A DNA stretch of 43,691 bases from Fusobacteriaceae bacterium. Its GTDB lineage: Bacteria; Fusobacteriota; Fusobacteriia; Fusobacteriales; Fusobacteriaceae. The position numbers and the translations under genes were made by a program. Position 1 is the stretch's first letter. Every line of letters begins with the position of its first letter. Positions 24,393-33,571 of the stretch are shown here, piece by piece. The stretch covers positions 1 through 43,691 of the forward strand of contig JAISTB010000035.1 of NCBI GenBank assembly GCA_031272775.1, read 5' to 3'. Under the pieces are notes generated by a model. The model had not been told where the DNA came from. It saw only the letters and a list, made by a program, of their open reading frames with translations, and made no database searches.

Positions 24393-25358
24393 CTATTTGA
24401 GCGCCCCGGTAGCCTTGTGGGCGTCAATCAGCTGCTGCACGTTGTCTTTGGTGATCAGCGGGCAGTCGATATCGGTATTGACGAGGCCCGTAACTTTTCC
24501 CGTGAGGATCTGGTCCGCCAGTTCCATGCTCTTCCGGGCCAGTTCGTAGGCGTTCTGGAACGAGGTGGACGTCAGGCGTCCTTCCTGGATCAGGAGGGCC
24601 GCTTCGGCCGTGCCGTCTACGCCGTAGGCGAGAAGATCTTTGTACTTGGGGTTGTCTTTTACGACTTCAAGAGCGCCCGCGGCCATGTTGTCGTTGGTGG
24701 AAATCACGGCGTCGATCTTGTCGTTGGCCTGCACCCAGTCTTCCATGTAGCGCATGGCTTCATCCTTGTTCCAGTTGGCGATCTGTTCGCCGACAATCTT
24801 GACATCGGGTCTCTTGTCAAAAAACTCTTTCTGCCAGGATTTGCGGCGTTCGGTGGCGTGAAGATTTCCCGCGGGTCCGTTGATGACAACGACTTTGGCG
24901 TCTTTCGGCACCTGGGTCAGCGCCAGTCTCGCGTTGACGGCGGCCTGTTCATAGGGATCGGCGTCCACGCTGTTGGTGATGGGTTCCAGTCCGGGTACGC
25001 GGGGATTCGTAATGATAATGGGGATTTTGGCGTCCACAACCATTTTGATGTAAGGCGTCTGGGCTTCGCCGTCATTGGGCTGCAGAATGATCAGGTCATA
25101 TTTGTTGCTGATGCAGTTTTCAATGAAGCCGCTGATCTTGTCGTTGTCCGCCTGCCCGTCCATTACGGAAACCGTGAGGTAGGGATATTTGGCGGCCTCA
25201 TCTTTGATGGAATTGGCAAGCCAGGCCGCGAAGGAATCCCCCTGGGCCCGGGCGATGTAGGCGACTCTTTTCTTGGCCTGTCCGCTGGCGAGGGTTACGA
25301 AGCAAACGAGGATCGACAGTGCTGCTAAAAACAGGATTTTTTTCATGATACCTTTCAT
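24393..25358 (-). CDS. Sugar ABC transporter substrate-binding protein (RbsB/LacI-type fold)
   Basis: A 321-residue periplasmic binding protein with a signal peptide (ILFLAALSILVCFVTLASG). The VAYIARAQGDSFAAWLANSI strand-helix at the start of the mature chain, DLIILQPNDGEAQTPYI and AVISTNDNMAAGALEVV are typical of class B sugar-binding proteins such as RbsB. The cysteine at the end of the hydrophobic stretch does not form a lipobox. The ligand cannot be read from sequence. AGGAGG lies before the start. Last gene of a three-gene operon. Confidence 0.9.
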   Translation of the reverse strand: MKGIMKKILFLAALSILVCFVTLASGQAKKRVAYIARAQGDSFAAWLANSIKDEAAKYPYLTVSVMDGQADNDKISGFIENCISNKYDLIILQPNDGEAQTPYIKMVVDAKIPIIITNPRVPGLEPITNSVDADPYEQAAVNARLALTQVPKDAKVVVINGPAGNLHATERRKSWQKEFFDKRPDVKIVGEQIANWNKDEAMRYMEDWVQANDKIDAVISTNDNMAAGALEVVKDNPKYKDLLAYGVDGTAEAALLIQEGRLTSTSFQNAYELARKSMELADQILTGKVTGLVNTDIDCPLITKDNVQQLIDAHKATGALK

Positions 25359-25442
25359 AGAATAGATTACCTCCTTTTATTTGGTTTATGACTTGACGGG
25401 CCTCCGATAACCGCGGAGACCGCTTTTGCCCTTGAGATAAGC

Positions 25443-26411
25443 CTATCTGGGCCGGGACCGCTTGTTTTTCGCGTAGATGTCCATGATGACCGCAAGAGCG
25501 ATGATGCCGCCCTTGATGATCTGCTGCAGATAGGAATTGACTTCCAAAAGATTCATGATATTGTTGATGATGCCGACGATAAAGGCCCCCGCGAGGGTCC
25601 CCATGGCGGTTCCGATGCCGCCTGAAAAACTGGTGCCGCCGATGATGGCCGCCGTCAGGGCCTCAAATTCATAGCCCCCCGCGGCGTTGGGAAGCCCCGC
25701 GTTTACCCGGGACATGAAGATGATCCCCGCGAGCCCCACGAGGAAGCCGTTGATCACATAGCAGACGAACTTGGTCCGGGGCACCATGATCCCTGAGGCG
25801 TTGGCGGCCTCTTCATTGCCGCCGATGGCGTAGAGAGACCTGCCGAAGCGGGTATTGTTCAGGATATACCAGGTCAGGACCAGCATCAGAAGCATGATGA
25901 TGACCGGGATCGGGATGAAGCCGAGATAGCCCTGCCCGAAGACCACGTAATTACCGATTTGGTAGATATTCTGCCCCTTCGTGTACAGAAGTACGGACCC
26001 TCTGGCGACCGCCGTCACGGCCAGGGTCGCGATAAAAGGCGGCGTCTTGTAGATACTCACGAGAGCGCCGCTGATGGCGTTCATGACGACGCCTGTGGCG
26101 AGCGCCACCGAGAGCGCCAGGGGCATATTTCCCGTGGCCTTCCATACGGCAATGGAAAAAACCCCCGCCAGGGCGAGAACGGCCCCGGAAGCGAGGTCGA
26201 TGAGCCCCGCGATGATCAACATGGTCTCGCCGAAGGCCAGGATGGCCACGACGGAATTCTGCCTCAGGATATTGGTCAGATTCATTACCGAAAGGAAGTT
26301 CCGGTTGAGAAAGGAACTGACGACGAAAACCGTCACAAGTATCGCGAATATACTGTATTTGCTTAAGATCGCCCCGAGTTTTGACCCGGAAGCCTTTGCG
26401 TCCTTTGCCAT
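25443..26411 (-). CDS. Sugar ABC transporter permease (RbsC type)
   Basis: A 322-residue inner-membrane permease of the BPD_transp_2 family with 8-10 hydrophobic segments. It carries AFGETMLIIAGLIDLASGAVLAL, GNEEAANASGIMV and the family loop EFEALTAAIIGGTSFSGGIGT. The family usually works as a homodimer with one double-NBD ATPase, which is the next upstream gene. The binding-protein gene starts 84 bases downstream. Confidence 0.92.
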   Translation of the reverse strand: MAKDAKASGSKLGAILSKYSIFAILVTVFVVSSFLNRNFLSVMNLTNILRQNSVVAILAFGETMLIIAGLIDLASGAVLALAGVFSIAVWKATGNMPLALSVALATGVVMNAISGALVSIYKTPPFIATLAVTAVARGSVLLYTKGQNIYQIGNYVVFGQGYLGFIPIPVIIMLLMLVLTWYILNNTRFGRSLYAIGGNEEAANASGIMVPRTKFVCYVINGFLVGLAGIIFMSRVNAGLPNAAGGYEFEALTAAIIGGTSFSGGIGTAMGTLAGAFIVGIINNIMNLLEVNSYLQQIIKGGIIALAVIMDIYAKNKRSRPR

Positions 26412-26460
26412 AGCGCTTTATTCCTCCAAGCGGCGGATACTCCGCCTGATTTTTGCCGCG

Positions 26461-27984
26461 TCAGTCTCCCGCGTTTTGCATGCTGCCAGTGGCGTATTGC
26501 ATGATGAGCTCCTGGGAGAATTGCTCCCGGGGGATTTCCGCGACGATCCTGCCCCGGGACATGATGTAGATCCGGTCGCACATGCCCAAAAGCTCCGGCA
26601 GTTCCGAAGAGATCATTACGATGCCTTTTTCCCCGTCTTTGACGATATCGGACATCAGCTTGTAGATTTCATATTTGGCCCCGACGTCGATGCCCCTGGT
26701 CGGCTCGTCAAAGAAAAAGAACGTGGGATCCCGGATAAGCCATTTGGCAAGCGCTACTTTTTGCTGATTGCCGCCGGAAAGGTTCGCGACCGGGGTCTCC
26801 AGAGAGGGCGTTTTGAGCCGCAAATTTCGAATCTGCTCCTCCGCTTCCCCGATTTCCTTTTTTTTGTGCAGGCGTCCGCCGTAAATATAGCGGGCGAGGT
26901 TGGGCAGGGACATATTTTCCCGGACGTCCCGGATCAATACGAGTCCGTAGCGTCTCCTGTCCTCGGAGATATAGGCGATCCCGTTTTTGACGCTGTCCGA
27001 AACGCAGGTGACGGCGATACTTTTGCCGTCGACGCTGACCTCCCCGGCGTCAAAGGGATCGAGGCCGCAGACGGCCCGGGCCACTTCCGTGCGACCGGCG
27101 CCGACCAGTCCCGCGAAGCCCACGATTTCCCCCGAACGGACTGTAAAATTGATGTTTTGGAAGAGACTCCCCCGGGAAAAGTCTTTGACCGAGAGCGTCC
27201 TTTCCCCTTTTTTCGCTTCCTGCTTCGGATAGTCGTTGGTGAGTTCCCGCCCCACCATGAGGGCGATGACCTTATCGATCGAAAGATTCTTCGCGTAGTC
27301 TGTGCCCACGACTTTTCCGTCCCGGAATACCGTGATCCGGTCCGCGATCCGGAACAGTTCCTCCATTTTGTGGGAAATGTAGATGATACTTTTCCCCCGG
27401 TTTCGAAGCTCGATGACTTTGCGCAGGAGGTTGTCGGTCTCTTTTTTTTCGATGGAGGACGTCGGTTCATCCATAATGATGACCTGGGATTCCTTGTGGA
27501 TGGCCTTGACGATCTCCAGCATCTGGATCTCCGCGATCGTGAGATTCTTGAGCTTCGTGTGGACGCCCTCCGTCATCCGGGGATTGTCCAGCAGGCCTTC
27601 GCTTTTGAGGAGTTTTTCCGTTTCTTCTTCGATATAGTTCCAGTCGATCCGGCCGAAGCGTTTCACGGGCCAGTCGCCCATAAAGAGGCTTTCGGCCACG
27701 GTCATTTCCGGCACATAGGCGCATTCCTGGAAAATCATGGCGATGCCGTGCTTTCGCGCGTCCACGGGATTTTCGATGGAGACGGGCTTCCCTTCGATGA
27801 GGAGCTCTCCCTCGTCGGCCCGGTAGATGCCGTTGATGATCTTCATCAGCGTGGATTTTCCGGCCCCGTTTTCGCCGCAGAGGGCGTGGACCTCGCCTTT
27901 GTTCGCATAAAAACTGACCTTGTCAAGGGCTTTGACCCCCGGAAAGGTCTTGGTGATATTGCGTAATTCGAGATATTTTTCCAT
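26461..27984 (-). CDS. Sugar ABC transporter ATPase, two NBDs (RbsA/MglA type)
   Basis: A 507-residue ATPase with two nucleotide-binding domains. NBD1: Walker A GENGAGKST, and the VIIMDEPTSSIEKKE Walker B/D-loop. NBD2: degenerate Walker A (GLVGAGRTEVARAV), signature LSGGNQQKVALAKWL, and FFFDEPTRGIDVGA. The altered second P-loop is normal for this group. First gene of the leftward operon; GGAGAG is the ribosome site, and the permease follows after 49 bases. Confidence 0.93.
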   Translation of the reverse strand: MEKYLELRNITKTFPGVKALDKVSFYANKGEVHALCGENGAGKSTLMKIINGIYRADEGELLIEGKPVSIENPVDARKHGIAMIFQECAYVPEMTVAESLFMGDWPVKRFGRIDWNYIEEETEKLLKSEGLLDNPRMTEGVHTKLKNLTIAEIQMLEIVKAIHKESQVIIMDEPTSSIEKKETDNLLRKVIELRNRGKSIIYISHKMEELFRIADRITVFRDGKVVGTDYAKNLSIDKVIALMVGRELTNDYPKQEAKKGERTLSVKDFSRGSLFQNINFTVRSGEIVGFAGLVGAGRTEVARAVCGLDPFDAGEVSVDGKSIAVTCVSDSVKNGIAYISEDRRRYGLVLIRDVRENMSLPNLARYIYGGRLHKKKEIGEAEEQIRNLRLKTPSLETPVANLSGGNQQKVALAKWLIRDPTFFFFDEPTRGIDVGAKYEIYKLMSDIVKDGEKGIVMISSELPELLGMCDRIYIMSRGRIVAEIPREQFSQELIMQYATGSMQNAGD

Positions 27985-28027
27985 AATTTTGCTCTCCGCT
28001 GACCGGATGGCGCCGGGAATGGACTCT

Positions 28028-28051
28028 GCGGACGGTCCGCCCTCGCGGGCG
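28028..28051 (-). promoter_or_regulatory. Palindromes in the leader of the sugar ABC operon
   Basis: GCGGAC-G-GTCCGC (28028-28040) and CGCCC-TCGC-GGGCG (28038-28051) lie back to back between the promoter and the first start codon. They could be an operator or a leader stem; no regulator gene is adjacent. Confidence 0.35.
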
Positions 28052-28072
28052 ATTTCGCTGCTGTCGTTACTA

Positions 28073-28101
28073 TATTTACCACAGAAATGTCAATCTGTCA
28101 A
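28073..28101 (-). promoter_or_regulatory. Promoter of the sugar ABC operon
   Basis: Minus strand TTGACA (28101-28096), 17-base spacer, TAAATA (28078-28073). Upstream are two direct copies of GACAAAGTTTT (28109-28119 and 28121-28131), 12 bases apart, which may be activator or operator sites. Confidence 0.65.
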
Positions 28102-28143
28102 GGGCATAGACAAAGTTTTGGACAAAGTTTTTTCAAAAAAAGA

Positions 28144-28172
28144 TTCCCCTTTTGCCCGGCGCGTGCTATAAT
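28144..28172 (+). promoter_or_regulatory. coaBC promoter (extended -10)
   Basis: TATAAT (28167-28172) with TG one base upstream (28164-28165), an extended -10 that compensates for the weak -35 TTCCCC (28144-28149). It is divergent from the sugar ABC promoter. Confidence 0.6.
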
Positions 28173-28213
28173 GCATAGGAAAGCACATAAAACCCAAGCG
28201 CCGGAGGAAAACC

Positions 28214-29416
28214 ATGCTCAAAGGAAAAACGGTCCTGCTGGGGCTGACCGGCGGCATCGCGGCCTACAAAATCGCGAGCCTCGCCAGCGCCCTTGTAAAG
28301 CTAAACGCCGCCGTCAACGTGATCATGACGGAAAACGCGACAAAATTCATCGCGCCGCTGACATTTGAAACCCTTACCAACCGCCGCTGTGTGACCGATA
28401 CGTTCAACCGGGAGTTCTCCTTTGACGTGGAGCACATTTCCCTCGCCAAAGCGGCCGACATTTTGGTCATCGCCCCCGCCAGCGCCAATACCATCGGGAA
28501 ACTGGCCTGGGGCATGGCCGACAACATGCTGACGACAACGGCCCTTGCCTGTACCTGTCCGGTCCTCGTGGTCCCCGCCATGAACAGCCGCATGTACCTG
28601 AACCCGGTCGTTGCCGAAAACATGGAGCGCCTGAAAAAGCTCGGCATGGAATTGATCGAGCCCGCCAGCGGCAGACTTGCCTGCGGCGACGTGGGGATCG
28701 GGAAAATGCCCGAGCCCGAGACGATTCTCGCCCATATCCTGCGGTTGATCGCCCGGGAAAAGGACCTCAAAGGAAAGAAAATCCTCGTGACCGCCGGACC
28801 GACCCGGGAAGCCATTGACCCGGTCCGCTATATCACCAACCACAGCACGGGGAAAATGGGCTACGCCCTGGCTCTCGCCGCCGTCAGGCGCGGCGCGGAA
28901 GTCACCCTCGTAAGCGGTGAGACGGCCCTAGCCCCGCCGCCCTTTGTGGAGACCGTGACCGTCCGCTCGGCGGAGGACATGTTTGCCGCCGTGACCGCCA
29001 GGGCAGGCGACGCCCATATCGTCATCAAGGCTGCCGCCGTGGCCGATTACCGGCCCGAAACCGAAGCGCCCGAAAAAATCAAAAAAAGCGGAGACGGCAT
29101 AACGCTCTCCCTTGTCCGGACAAAGGACATTCTGGGCTGGCTCGGCCAACACAAAAAGCCCGGACAATACCTCTGCGGTTTCGCCATGGAGACCGAGAAC
29201 CTCCTCGAAAACGCCCGGGCCAAATTGACCCGGAAGAATCTCGACCTCATTGTGGCCAATTCCCTGCGGGAAGAGGGCGCGGGCTTCGGCGGCGACACAA
29301 ATATCGTGACGCTGGTCGCGGCGGAGGGCTCTCGGAAACTCCCGCTTCTCTCCAAGGAAGCCGTGGCCGACGGCATTCTCGACGCGATTTTGTACGGCCT
29401 TGAAGGGAAAAAGTAA
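28214..29416 (+). CDS. coaBC: Bifunctional phosphopantothenoylcysteine decarboxylase / phosphopantothenate-cysteine ligase
   Basis: A 400-residue enzyme for two steps of coenzyme A synthesis. The N-terminal CoaC flavoprotein half shows LLGLTGGIAAYKIASL, the catalytic histidine in VEHISLAK, the PAMNSRMY motif and the cysteine in GRLACGDVGIGKM. The C-terminal CoaB half shows ILVTAGPTREAIDPVRYITN and STGKMGYALA, and IKAAAVADYRP. CGGAGG precedes the ATG. Single-gene unit. Confidence 0.95.
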   Translation: MLKGKTVLLGLTGGIAAYKIASLASALVKLNAAVNVIMTENATKFIAPLTFETLTNRRCVTDTFNREFSFDVEHISLAKAADILVIAPASANTIGKLAWGMADNMLTTTALACTCPVLVVPAMNSRMYLNPVVAENMERLKKLGMELIEPASGRLACGDVGIGKMPEPETILAHILRLIAREKDLKGKKILVTAGPTREAIDPVRYITNHSTGKMGYALALAAVRRGAEVTLVSGETALAPPPFVETVTVRSAEDMFAAVTARAGDAHIVIKAAAVADYRPETEAPEKIKKSGDGITLSLVRTKDILGWLGQHKKPGQYLCGFAMETENLLENARAKLTRKNLDLIVANSLREEGAGFGGDTNIVTLVAAEGSRKLPLLSKEAVADGILDAILYGLEGKK

Positions 29417-29544
29417 CATTTTCCGAACATAATGCCCGTCAACGGAAAAAATCGGGACCCTGCCCAAAAATATTTTTCTTAGCTGATTTTCGGCGGAATT
29501 GTCTGTCTTTCCGTACGAAAATCGGGATATCGAACAAAATATAC

Positions 29545-29585
29545 AAAAAACCGGAGAAAAATCCAACGCTTTTCCGGTTTTTATT
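29545..29585. terminator. Terminator between coaBC and glnK
   Basis: AAAAACCGG-AGAAAA (29546-29560) pairs with TTTTCCGGTTTTT (29570-29582) with one bulged base, followed by ATTTT. It probably ends coaBC transcription 130 bases past its stop; the stretch between holds nothing else that I can name. Confidence 0.75.
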
Positions 29586-29597
29586 TTGGCGTCGGAT

Positions 29598-29626
29598 TTG
29601 ACTTTTTATTTTGGTACAGTTATACT
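29598..29626 (+). promoter_or_regulatory. glnK-amtB promoter
   Basis: TTGACT (29598-29603), 17-base spacer, TATACT (29621-29626). It is a sigma-70-type promoter; I see no GG-N10-GC sigma-54 element. Confidence 0.8.
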
Positions 29627-29684
29627 GATTTTATGGATGAATTTTCCCGGAAAGGGGAACAAAAATCAAGAAGGAGGGGTTGTA

Positions 29685-30023
29685 TTGAAAAAGTTGGAGA
29701 TCATAATCCGGCCCGAAAAGCTGGATACGCTCAAGGATATCCTGACCGAGAACCACATCACGGGTATGATGATCACGAACATCATGGGCTTCGGCAACCA
29801 GATGGGGCATACGCAGCAGTACAGGAGCGTCAAGTATTCCGTCAATCTGGTCCTGAAACTCCGGGTGGAGACCGTCGTCCGGGATGAGGCCGTGGCGGGG
29901 CTCGTGGCCGCCGTGACGTCAAAGCTCGCGACCGGGCGCGTGGGGGACGGCAAGATCTTTATCTCGCCGGTGGAAAACGCGGTCCGAATCCGAACGGGGG
30001 AATCGGGGGAAAAGGCATTATAA
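29685..30023 (+). CDS. glnK: Nitrogen regulatory protein PII
   Basis: A 112-residue PII protein. PII trimers sense ATP/ADP and 2-oxoglutarate and block the ammonium channel. The T-loop GHTQQYRSVKY includes Tyr51 at the uridylylation position of enterobacterial PII; the conserved TGRVGDGKIFISPVE forms the ATP-binding B-loop. The start is TTG at 29685 with AAGGAGGGG upstream, which gives exactly the family length. Its place 27 bases before amtB marks it as GlnK type. Confidence 0.92.
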   Translation: MKKLEIIIRPEKLDTLKDILTENHITGMMITNIMGFGNQMGHTQQYRSVKYSVNLVLKLRVETVVRDEAVAGLVAAVTSKLATGRVGDGKIFISPVENAVRIRTGESGEKAL

Positions 30024-30050
30024 TCTTATGACTCGAGGGGGCGTTAAAAA

Positions 30051-31307
30051 ATGGAAATGAAGTTGATCAACATCGTCTGGGTGTTCCTGGCGGCGGTGCT
30101 GGTAATGTTTATGCAGGCCGGTTTTGCCATATTGGAAGCGGGGCTTACCCGGCAAAAGAACACGAACAATGTGCTGATGAAAAATATCCTGGACTTTTGT
30201 ATCGGGTCCATCGTATACCTCGTTCTGGGCTTCGGATTCATGTTCGGGACTTCGGTCGGGGGCCTCATCGGCGGCAGCGGTTTTCTGAATCCGACGGCCA
30301 TGGCCCTTCCGCAGTTTGAGGCCCTGTCGCCATCGGTCTTTATCTTTTTCCAGACCGTCTTTTGCGGGACCGCGGCGACCATCGTCTCCGGGGCCATGGC
30401 GGAACGGACGCGCTTTGTGAGCTATCTGATCTATACGTCGGTCATATCGCTGATCATCTACCCGACGTCGGGTCACTGGATCTGGGGCGGCGGCTGGCTG
30501 GCCAATATGGGTTTCGTGGATTTCGCGGGCTCCACGGCCGTGCATTCCGTGGGCGGATGGGCCGCGCTCATGGGCTCCATCATGCTGGGCCCCCGGATCG
30601 GCAAATACGACGAAAACGGCAAGTCCCGGGCCATTCCCGGGCACAATATTATGATGGCGACGCTGGGGGCCTTTATCCTCTGGTTCTGCTGGTTCGGCTT
30701 CAATCCCGGCTCCTCCCTTGAGGCCGCCGAGTATGTGGGGCACATCGCCATGACGACGAACCTCGCGGCCTGCGCGGGGGCTCTCGGGGCCATGTTCTTT
30801 ACGTGGATCCGCTACGGCAAGCCCGATATCTCCATGACGCTGAACGGCATCCTGGCGGGCCTTGTGGCGATTACCGCGGGCTGTCACATTGTCTCTTTGT
30901 ACGGCTCCATCGTGATCGGCCTCGTTTCCGGCATCCTCGTTGTCTGGGGCTGCGAGACTCTGGACCAGAAGATGCATGTCGACGATCCCGTGGGGGCCGT
31001 GGGCGTCCACTGTCTGAACGGCATGTGGGGGACCATTGCCGTGGGCCTCTTTGCAACGGCGACGCCGGCCTCTCCCGAAGGGCCGCTGGGCCTCTTCTAC
31101 GGCGGCGGCTTCAGCCTGCTGTGGATCCAGATCGTAGGGGTTGTGGCCGTAGGGATTTGGGTTGCCGCCACAAGTCTCGCGATGTTTAAGACCATCAAAT
31201 CCACGATCGGGCTTCGCGTATCGCCCTCCGAGGAGATCGAAGGCCTCGATTTGGGCGAACACGGTTCGGAAGCTTATCCCGATTTTATCAAGCAGAGTTA
31301 CGACTAA
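30051..31307 (+). CDS. amtB: Ammonium transporter
   Basis: A 418-residue ammonium channel with about 11 hydrophobic helices. The family signature GAMAERTRFVSYLIY, the twin pore histidines in FAGSTAVHSVGGWAALMG and AVGVHCLNGMWGT, and the late charged tail are present. There is no cleavable signal peptide. It forms an operon with glnK, whose product can plug the pore. A terminator follows. Confidence 0.95.
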   Translation: MEMKLINIVWVFLAAVLVMFMQAGFAILEAGLTRQKNTNNVLMKNILDFCIGSIVYLVLGFGFMFGTSVGGLIGGSGFLNPTAMALPQFEALSPSVFIFFQTVFCGTAATIVSGAMAERTRFVSYLIYTSVISLIIYPTSGHWIWGGGWLANMGFVDFAGSTAVHSVGGWAALMGSIMLGPRIGKYDENGKSRAIPGHNIMMATLGAFILWFCWFGFNPGSSLEAAEYVGHIAMTTNLAACAGALGAMFFTWIRYGKPDISMTLNGILAGLVAITAGCHIVSLYGSIVIGLVSGILVVWGCETLDQKMHVDDPVGAVGVHCLNGMWGTIAVGLFATATPASPEGPLGLFYGGGFSLLWIQIVGVVAVGIWVAATSLAMFKTIKSTIGLRVSPSEEIEGLDLGEHGSEAYPDFIKQSYD

Positions 31308-31323
31308 ATACCGGCTTGATCGC

Positions 31324-31352
31324 AAAAAAAAGACGCCTCAGGGCGTCTTTTT
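31324..31352. terminator. Shared terminator between amtB and aspA
   Basis: GACGCC (31332-31337), loop TCAG, GGCGTC (31342-31347), with an A-run on the left and a T-run on the right, so it serves both convergent genes. Confidence 0.85.
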
Positions 31353-31363
31353 CATAATGTCTT

Positions 31364-32791
31364 TCATGCTTTCACTTTAATCATCGTTTTATCTTTGCCG
31401 CTGATTCCGGGCTTGGTCATTTCATAAGGATTCAGAATGATTTCGAGATCCGTGGGCGCAAGCAGGCCCTTTCTCTGTACGATTTCCTTGACGGGTACGC
31501 TGGTCCGGAGCGATTCCTTGGCGATCTCGGCGGCGTTCCGGTAGCCGATATAGGGGTTTAGCGCCGTGATGATGCCTACGGAGCGGTCGACCCAGTACTG
31601 GCAGTTCTCGCGGTTGGCCCGGATGTCCTTGAGACAGTTCTTCACAAAGGTGTTGACGGCGTTTTTGAGGATCTTTATGGTCTGGAACATATTGAAGAAC
31701 AGGACCGGCTCAAAGACGTTCAGCTCCAGCTGTCCGGCTTCGGCGGCTTTGGCGATCGTGATGTCGTTGCCGAAAATCTGGAAGCAGACCTGGTTGACGA
31801 CTTCGGGGATGACCGGGTTCACCTTTCCGGGCATAATGGAGGAGCCCGGCTGCTGCTGCGGCAGGATCAGCTCCCCGATGCCGGCCTTGGGTCCCGAGGC
31901 CATGAGCCTGATATCGTTGGCGGTCTTGGAGAGGTTGACGGCGCAGGTCTTGAGGGCCGCCGAGAGCCAGGCGAAGCTGTCGAGGTTCCGGGTGCCGTCG
32001 ATGAGGTCCGTAGCCCTGCGGAATGGGAAACCCGAGAGTTCCGCGAGGATACGGACGACATTTTCCGCGTATTTTTCGTCGGCGTTAAGCCCCGTTCCCA
32101 CGGCCGTTGCGCCCATATTGATATAGGTCAGCTCCTCCGTCGCGAGACGGATCCGCCGGATATCCCGCTCCACGGGCTCCGCGAAGGCGCGAAATTCCTG
32201 CCCCAGCCGGATCGGGACGGCGTCCTGGAGGTGGGTGCGGCCCATTTTCAAGACGTCGTCAAATTCGTTGCCTTTGGCCCGGAGCGTGTCGACGAGGGTC
32301 TGCAGGGATTCAAGCAGGCGCTTGATCTTGATCTGCACCGAGAGCTTTCCGGCCGTGGGTACGACGTCGTTTGTGGACTGGCTGCAATTGACGTGATCGT
32401 TGGGGTTCACCCGGTCGTAGACGCCGAGACCGCCGCCCAGGAGTTCGTTGGCGCGGTTGGCGATGACTTCGTTGACGTTCATGTTGACGGAGGTGCCCGC
32501 TCCGCCCTGGATCACGTCGGTAATGAACTGATCCCGGAATTTTCCGGCCATGATCTCATCGACGGCGGCGCAGATGGCGTCCCTGACGTCGAGGTTGATC
32601 ATTCCGGCCTCGTAATTTGCCATGGCCGCGGCTTTCTTCACGGTCGCCATGGCCTTGATAAAGGTCTTGCCCCATTTATAGCCGGTGATATGGAAATTTC
32701 GCGAGCCCCTGAGCGCCTGTATGCCGTAGTATGCGTTGGCGGGGACTTTCATTTCCCCGATGGAATCGGATTCCAAGCGATAACGTTTCAT
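31364..32791 (-). CDS. aspA: Aspartate ammonia-lyase
   Basis: A 475-residue fumarase/aspartase-superfamily enzyme that converts aspartate to fumarate and ammonia, useful in amino-acid fermentation. The signature GSSIMPGKVNP holds the catalytic serine loop; AGTSVNMNVNEVIANRANE and NDHVNCSQSTNDVVPTA are also typical. Length matches aspartase (478 in E. coli), and it is placed there rather than with class II fumarase by N-terminal style; this distinction is not absolute. The ATG at 32791 has GGGAGG upstream. A TATAAT-type -10 is seen at 32892-32887 on the minus strand, with a weak -35. Confidence 0.9.
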   Translation of the reverse strand: MKRYRLESDSIGEMKVPANAYYGIQALRGSRNFHITGYKWGKTFIKAMATVKKAAAMANYEAGMINLDVRDAICAAVDEIMAGKFRDQFITDVIQGGAGTSVNMNVNEVIANRANELLGGGLGVYDRVNPNDHVNCSQSTNDVVPTAGKLSVQIKIKRLLESLQTLVDTLRAKGNEFDDVLKMGRTHLQDAVPIRLGQEFRAFAEPVERDIRRIRLATEELTYINMGATAVGTGLNADEKYAENVVRILAELSGFPFRRATDLIDGTRNLDSFAWLSAALKTCAVNLSKTANDIRLMASGPKAGIGELILPQQQPGSSIMPGKVNPVIPEVVNQVCFQIFGNDITIAKAAEAGQLELNVFEPVLFFNMFQTIKILKNAVNTFVKNCLKDIRANRENCQYWVDRSVGIITALNPYIGYRNAAEIAKESLRTSVPVKEIVQRKGLLAPTDLEIILNPYEMTKPGISGKDKTMIKVKA

Positions 32792-33014
32792 GTATCCTCC
32801 CGGTCGAAGCGTGATTTTCTGTTCTGCCTGTATTATCCCATGAATTTTCTTCGGGGGCAACAAAAAACACGCCTCTCAAGTTTCATATTATATACAATTC
32901 GGAAGATTTTCATATATTTGATATATGATTTCGGGACATTTTCCCGTTTTTGAGCGGAAAATTTTGATTTTGGGGTGGAAATGAAAATAAAATGGTCATT
33001 TTTGTCCGTCGCTT

Positions 33015-33033
33015 GTTGGCGCTAAACGCCAAC
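33015..33033. promoter_or_regulatory. Perfect inverted repeat upstream of the ncRNA promoter
   Basis: GTTGGCG (33015-33021), CTAAA, CGCCAAC (33027-33033). No T-run follows on either strand, so it is more likely an operator or a stem than a terminator. It lies 38 bases before the -35 at 33072. Confidence 0.4.
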
Positions 33034-33071
33034 TTCAAACAAAAAAAATTTTCAAAAAATCAAAAAACTCC

Positions 33072-33100
33072 TTGCTTTTATCTAAGAAATATGCTATAAA
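33072..33100 (+). promoter_or_regulatory. Promoter of the candidate non-coding RNA
   Basis: TTGCTT (33072-33077), 17-base spacer, TATAAA (33095-33100) with TG one base upstream. Nothing protein-coding starts soon after it. Confidence 0.75.
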
Positions 33101-33450
33101 ATGAGTAGGAACATTTTTTGTTCTGAAATTACTACTTCTAAACGATGGTATACTAGATAAGCAGGGAATGAAGCCGTTTTAACAGGTCAAAAAACAAGCG
33201 AAAAAGCATCAAAATGTCTTGCAGAAATGTGACAAAAGTTTTTTGGACAGCTTGTTCTACGCGGATCATTCAAAAACCGTACACAGTTGACGCCAAGCGG
33301 AGTAAGCTTGTAGGATTTCGGTCAAGTCGGGGAGAGCGGTAGGAAAGTATTGTAAGTCATGTAGTTGTATGACGGACCGGAATGTATTGAGCGCTTTGCG
33401 TCGGAAACACGCCTATTCGGTAATCACTGCCAAGAGGGGGGCAAGGGATT

Positions 33451-33486
33451 ATGAAAGACAAAAGAAAATGTGTGAAAACGGAATAA
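33451..33486 (+). CDS. Possible 11-residue basic peptide inside the ncRNA
   Basis: ATG at 33451 is preceded by GAGGGGGGCAAGGG and opens a frame reading MKDKRKCVKTE before TAA at 33484. It is too short to judge by composition; the ribosome site is the only support. Confidence 0.2.
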   Translation: MKDKRKCVKTE

Positions 33487-33571
33487 TGGACGCGTAACGC
33501 AGCAACCAAAAGCCATGAATTCGAAAATAAGTTAAATTTAAACATAATCGGACCAGCCAACCGATGAGAAT

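Noticed and set aside
26074-27966. A 630-codon plus-strand frame opposite the sugar ABC permease and ATPase
   Set aside because: Both genes on the other strand are clear family members; the frame is a shadow without motifs. The same holds for the long antisense frames at 1688-2752, 8534-10144, 20341-21858 and 30018-31325.
29640-29684. Sigma-54 promoter for glnK-amtB
   Set aside because: No GG-N10-GC element at proper distance; a clear sigma-70-type promoter is present instead.
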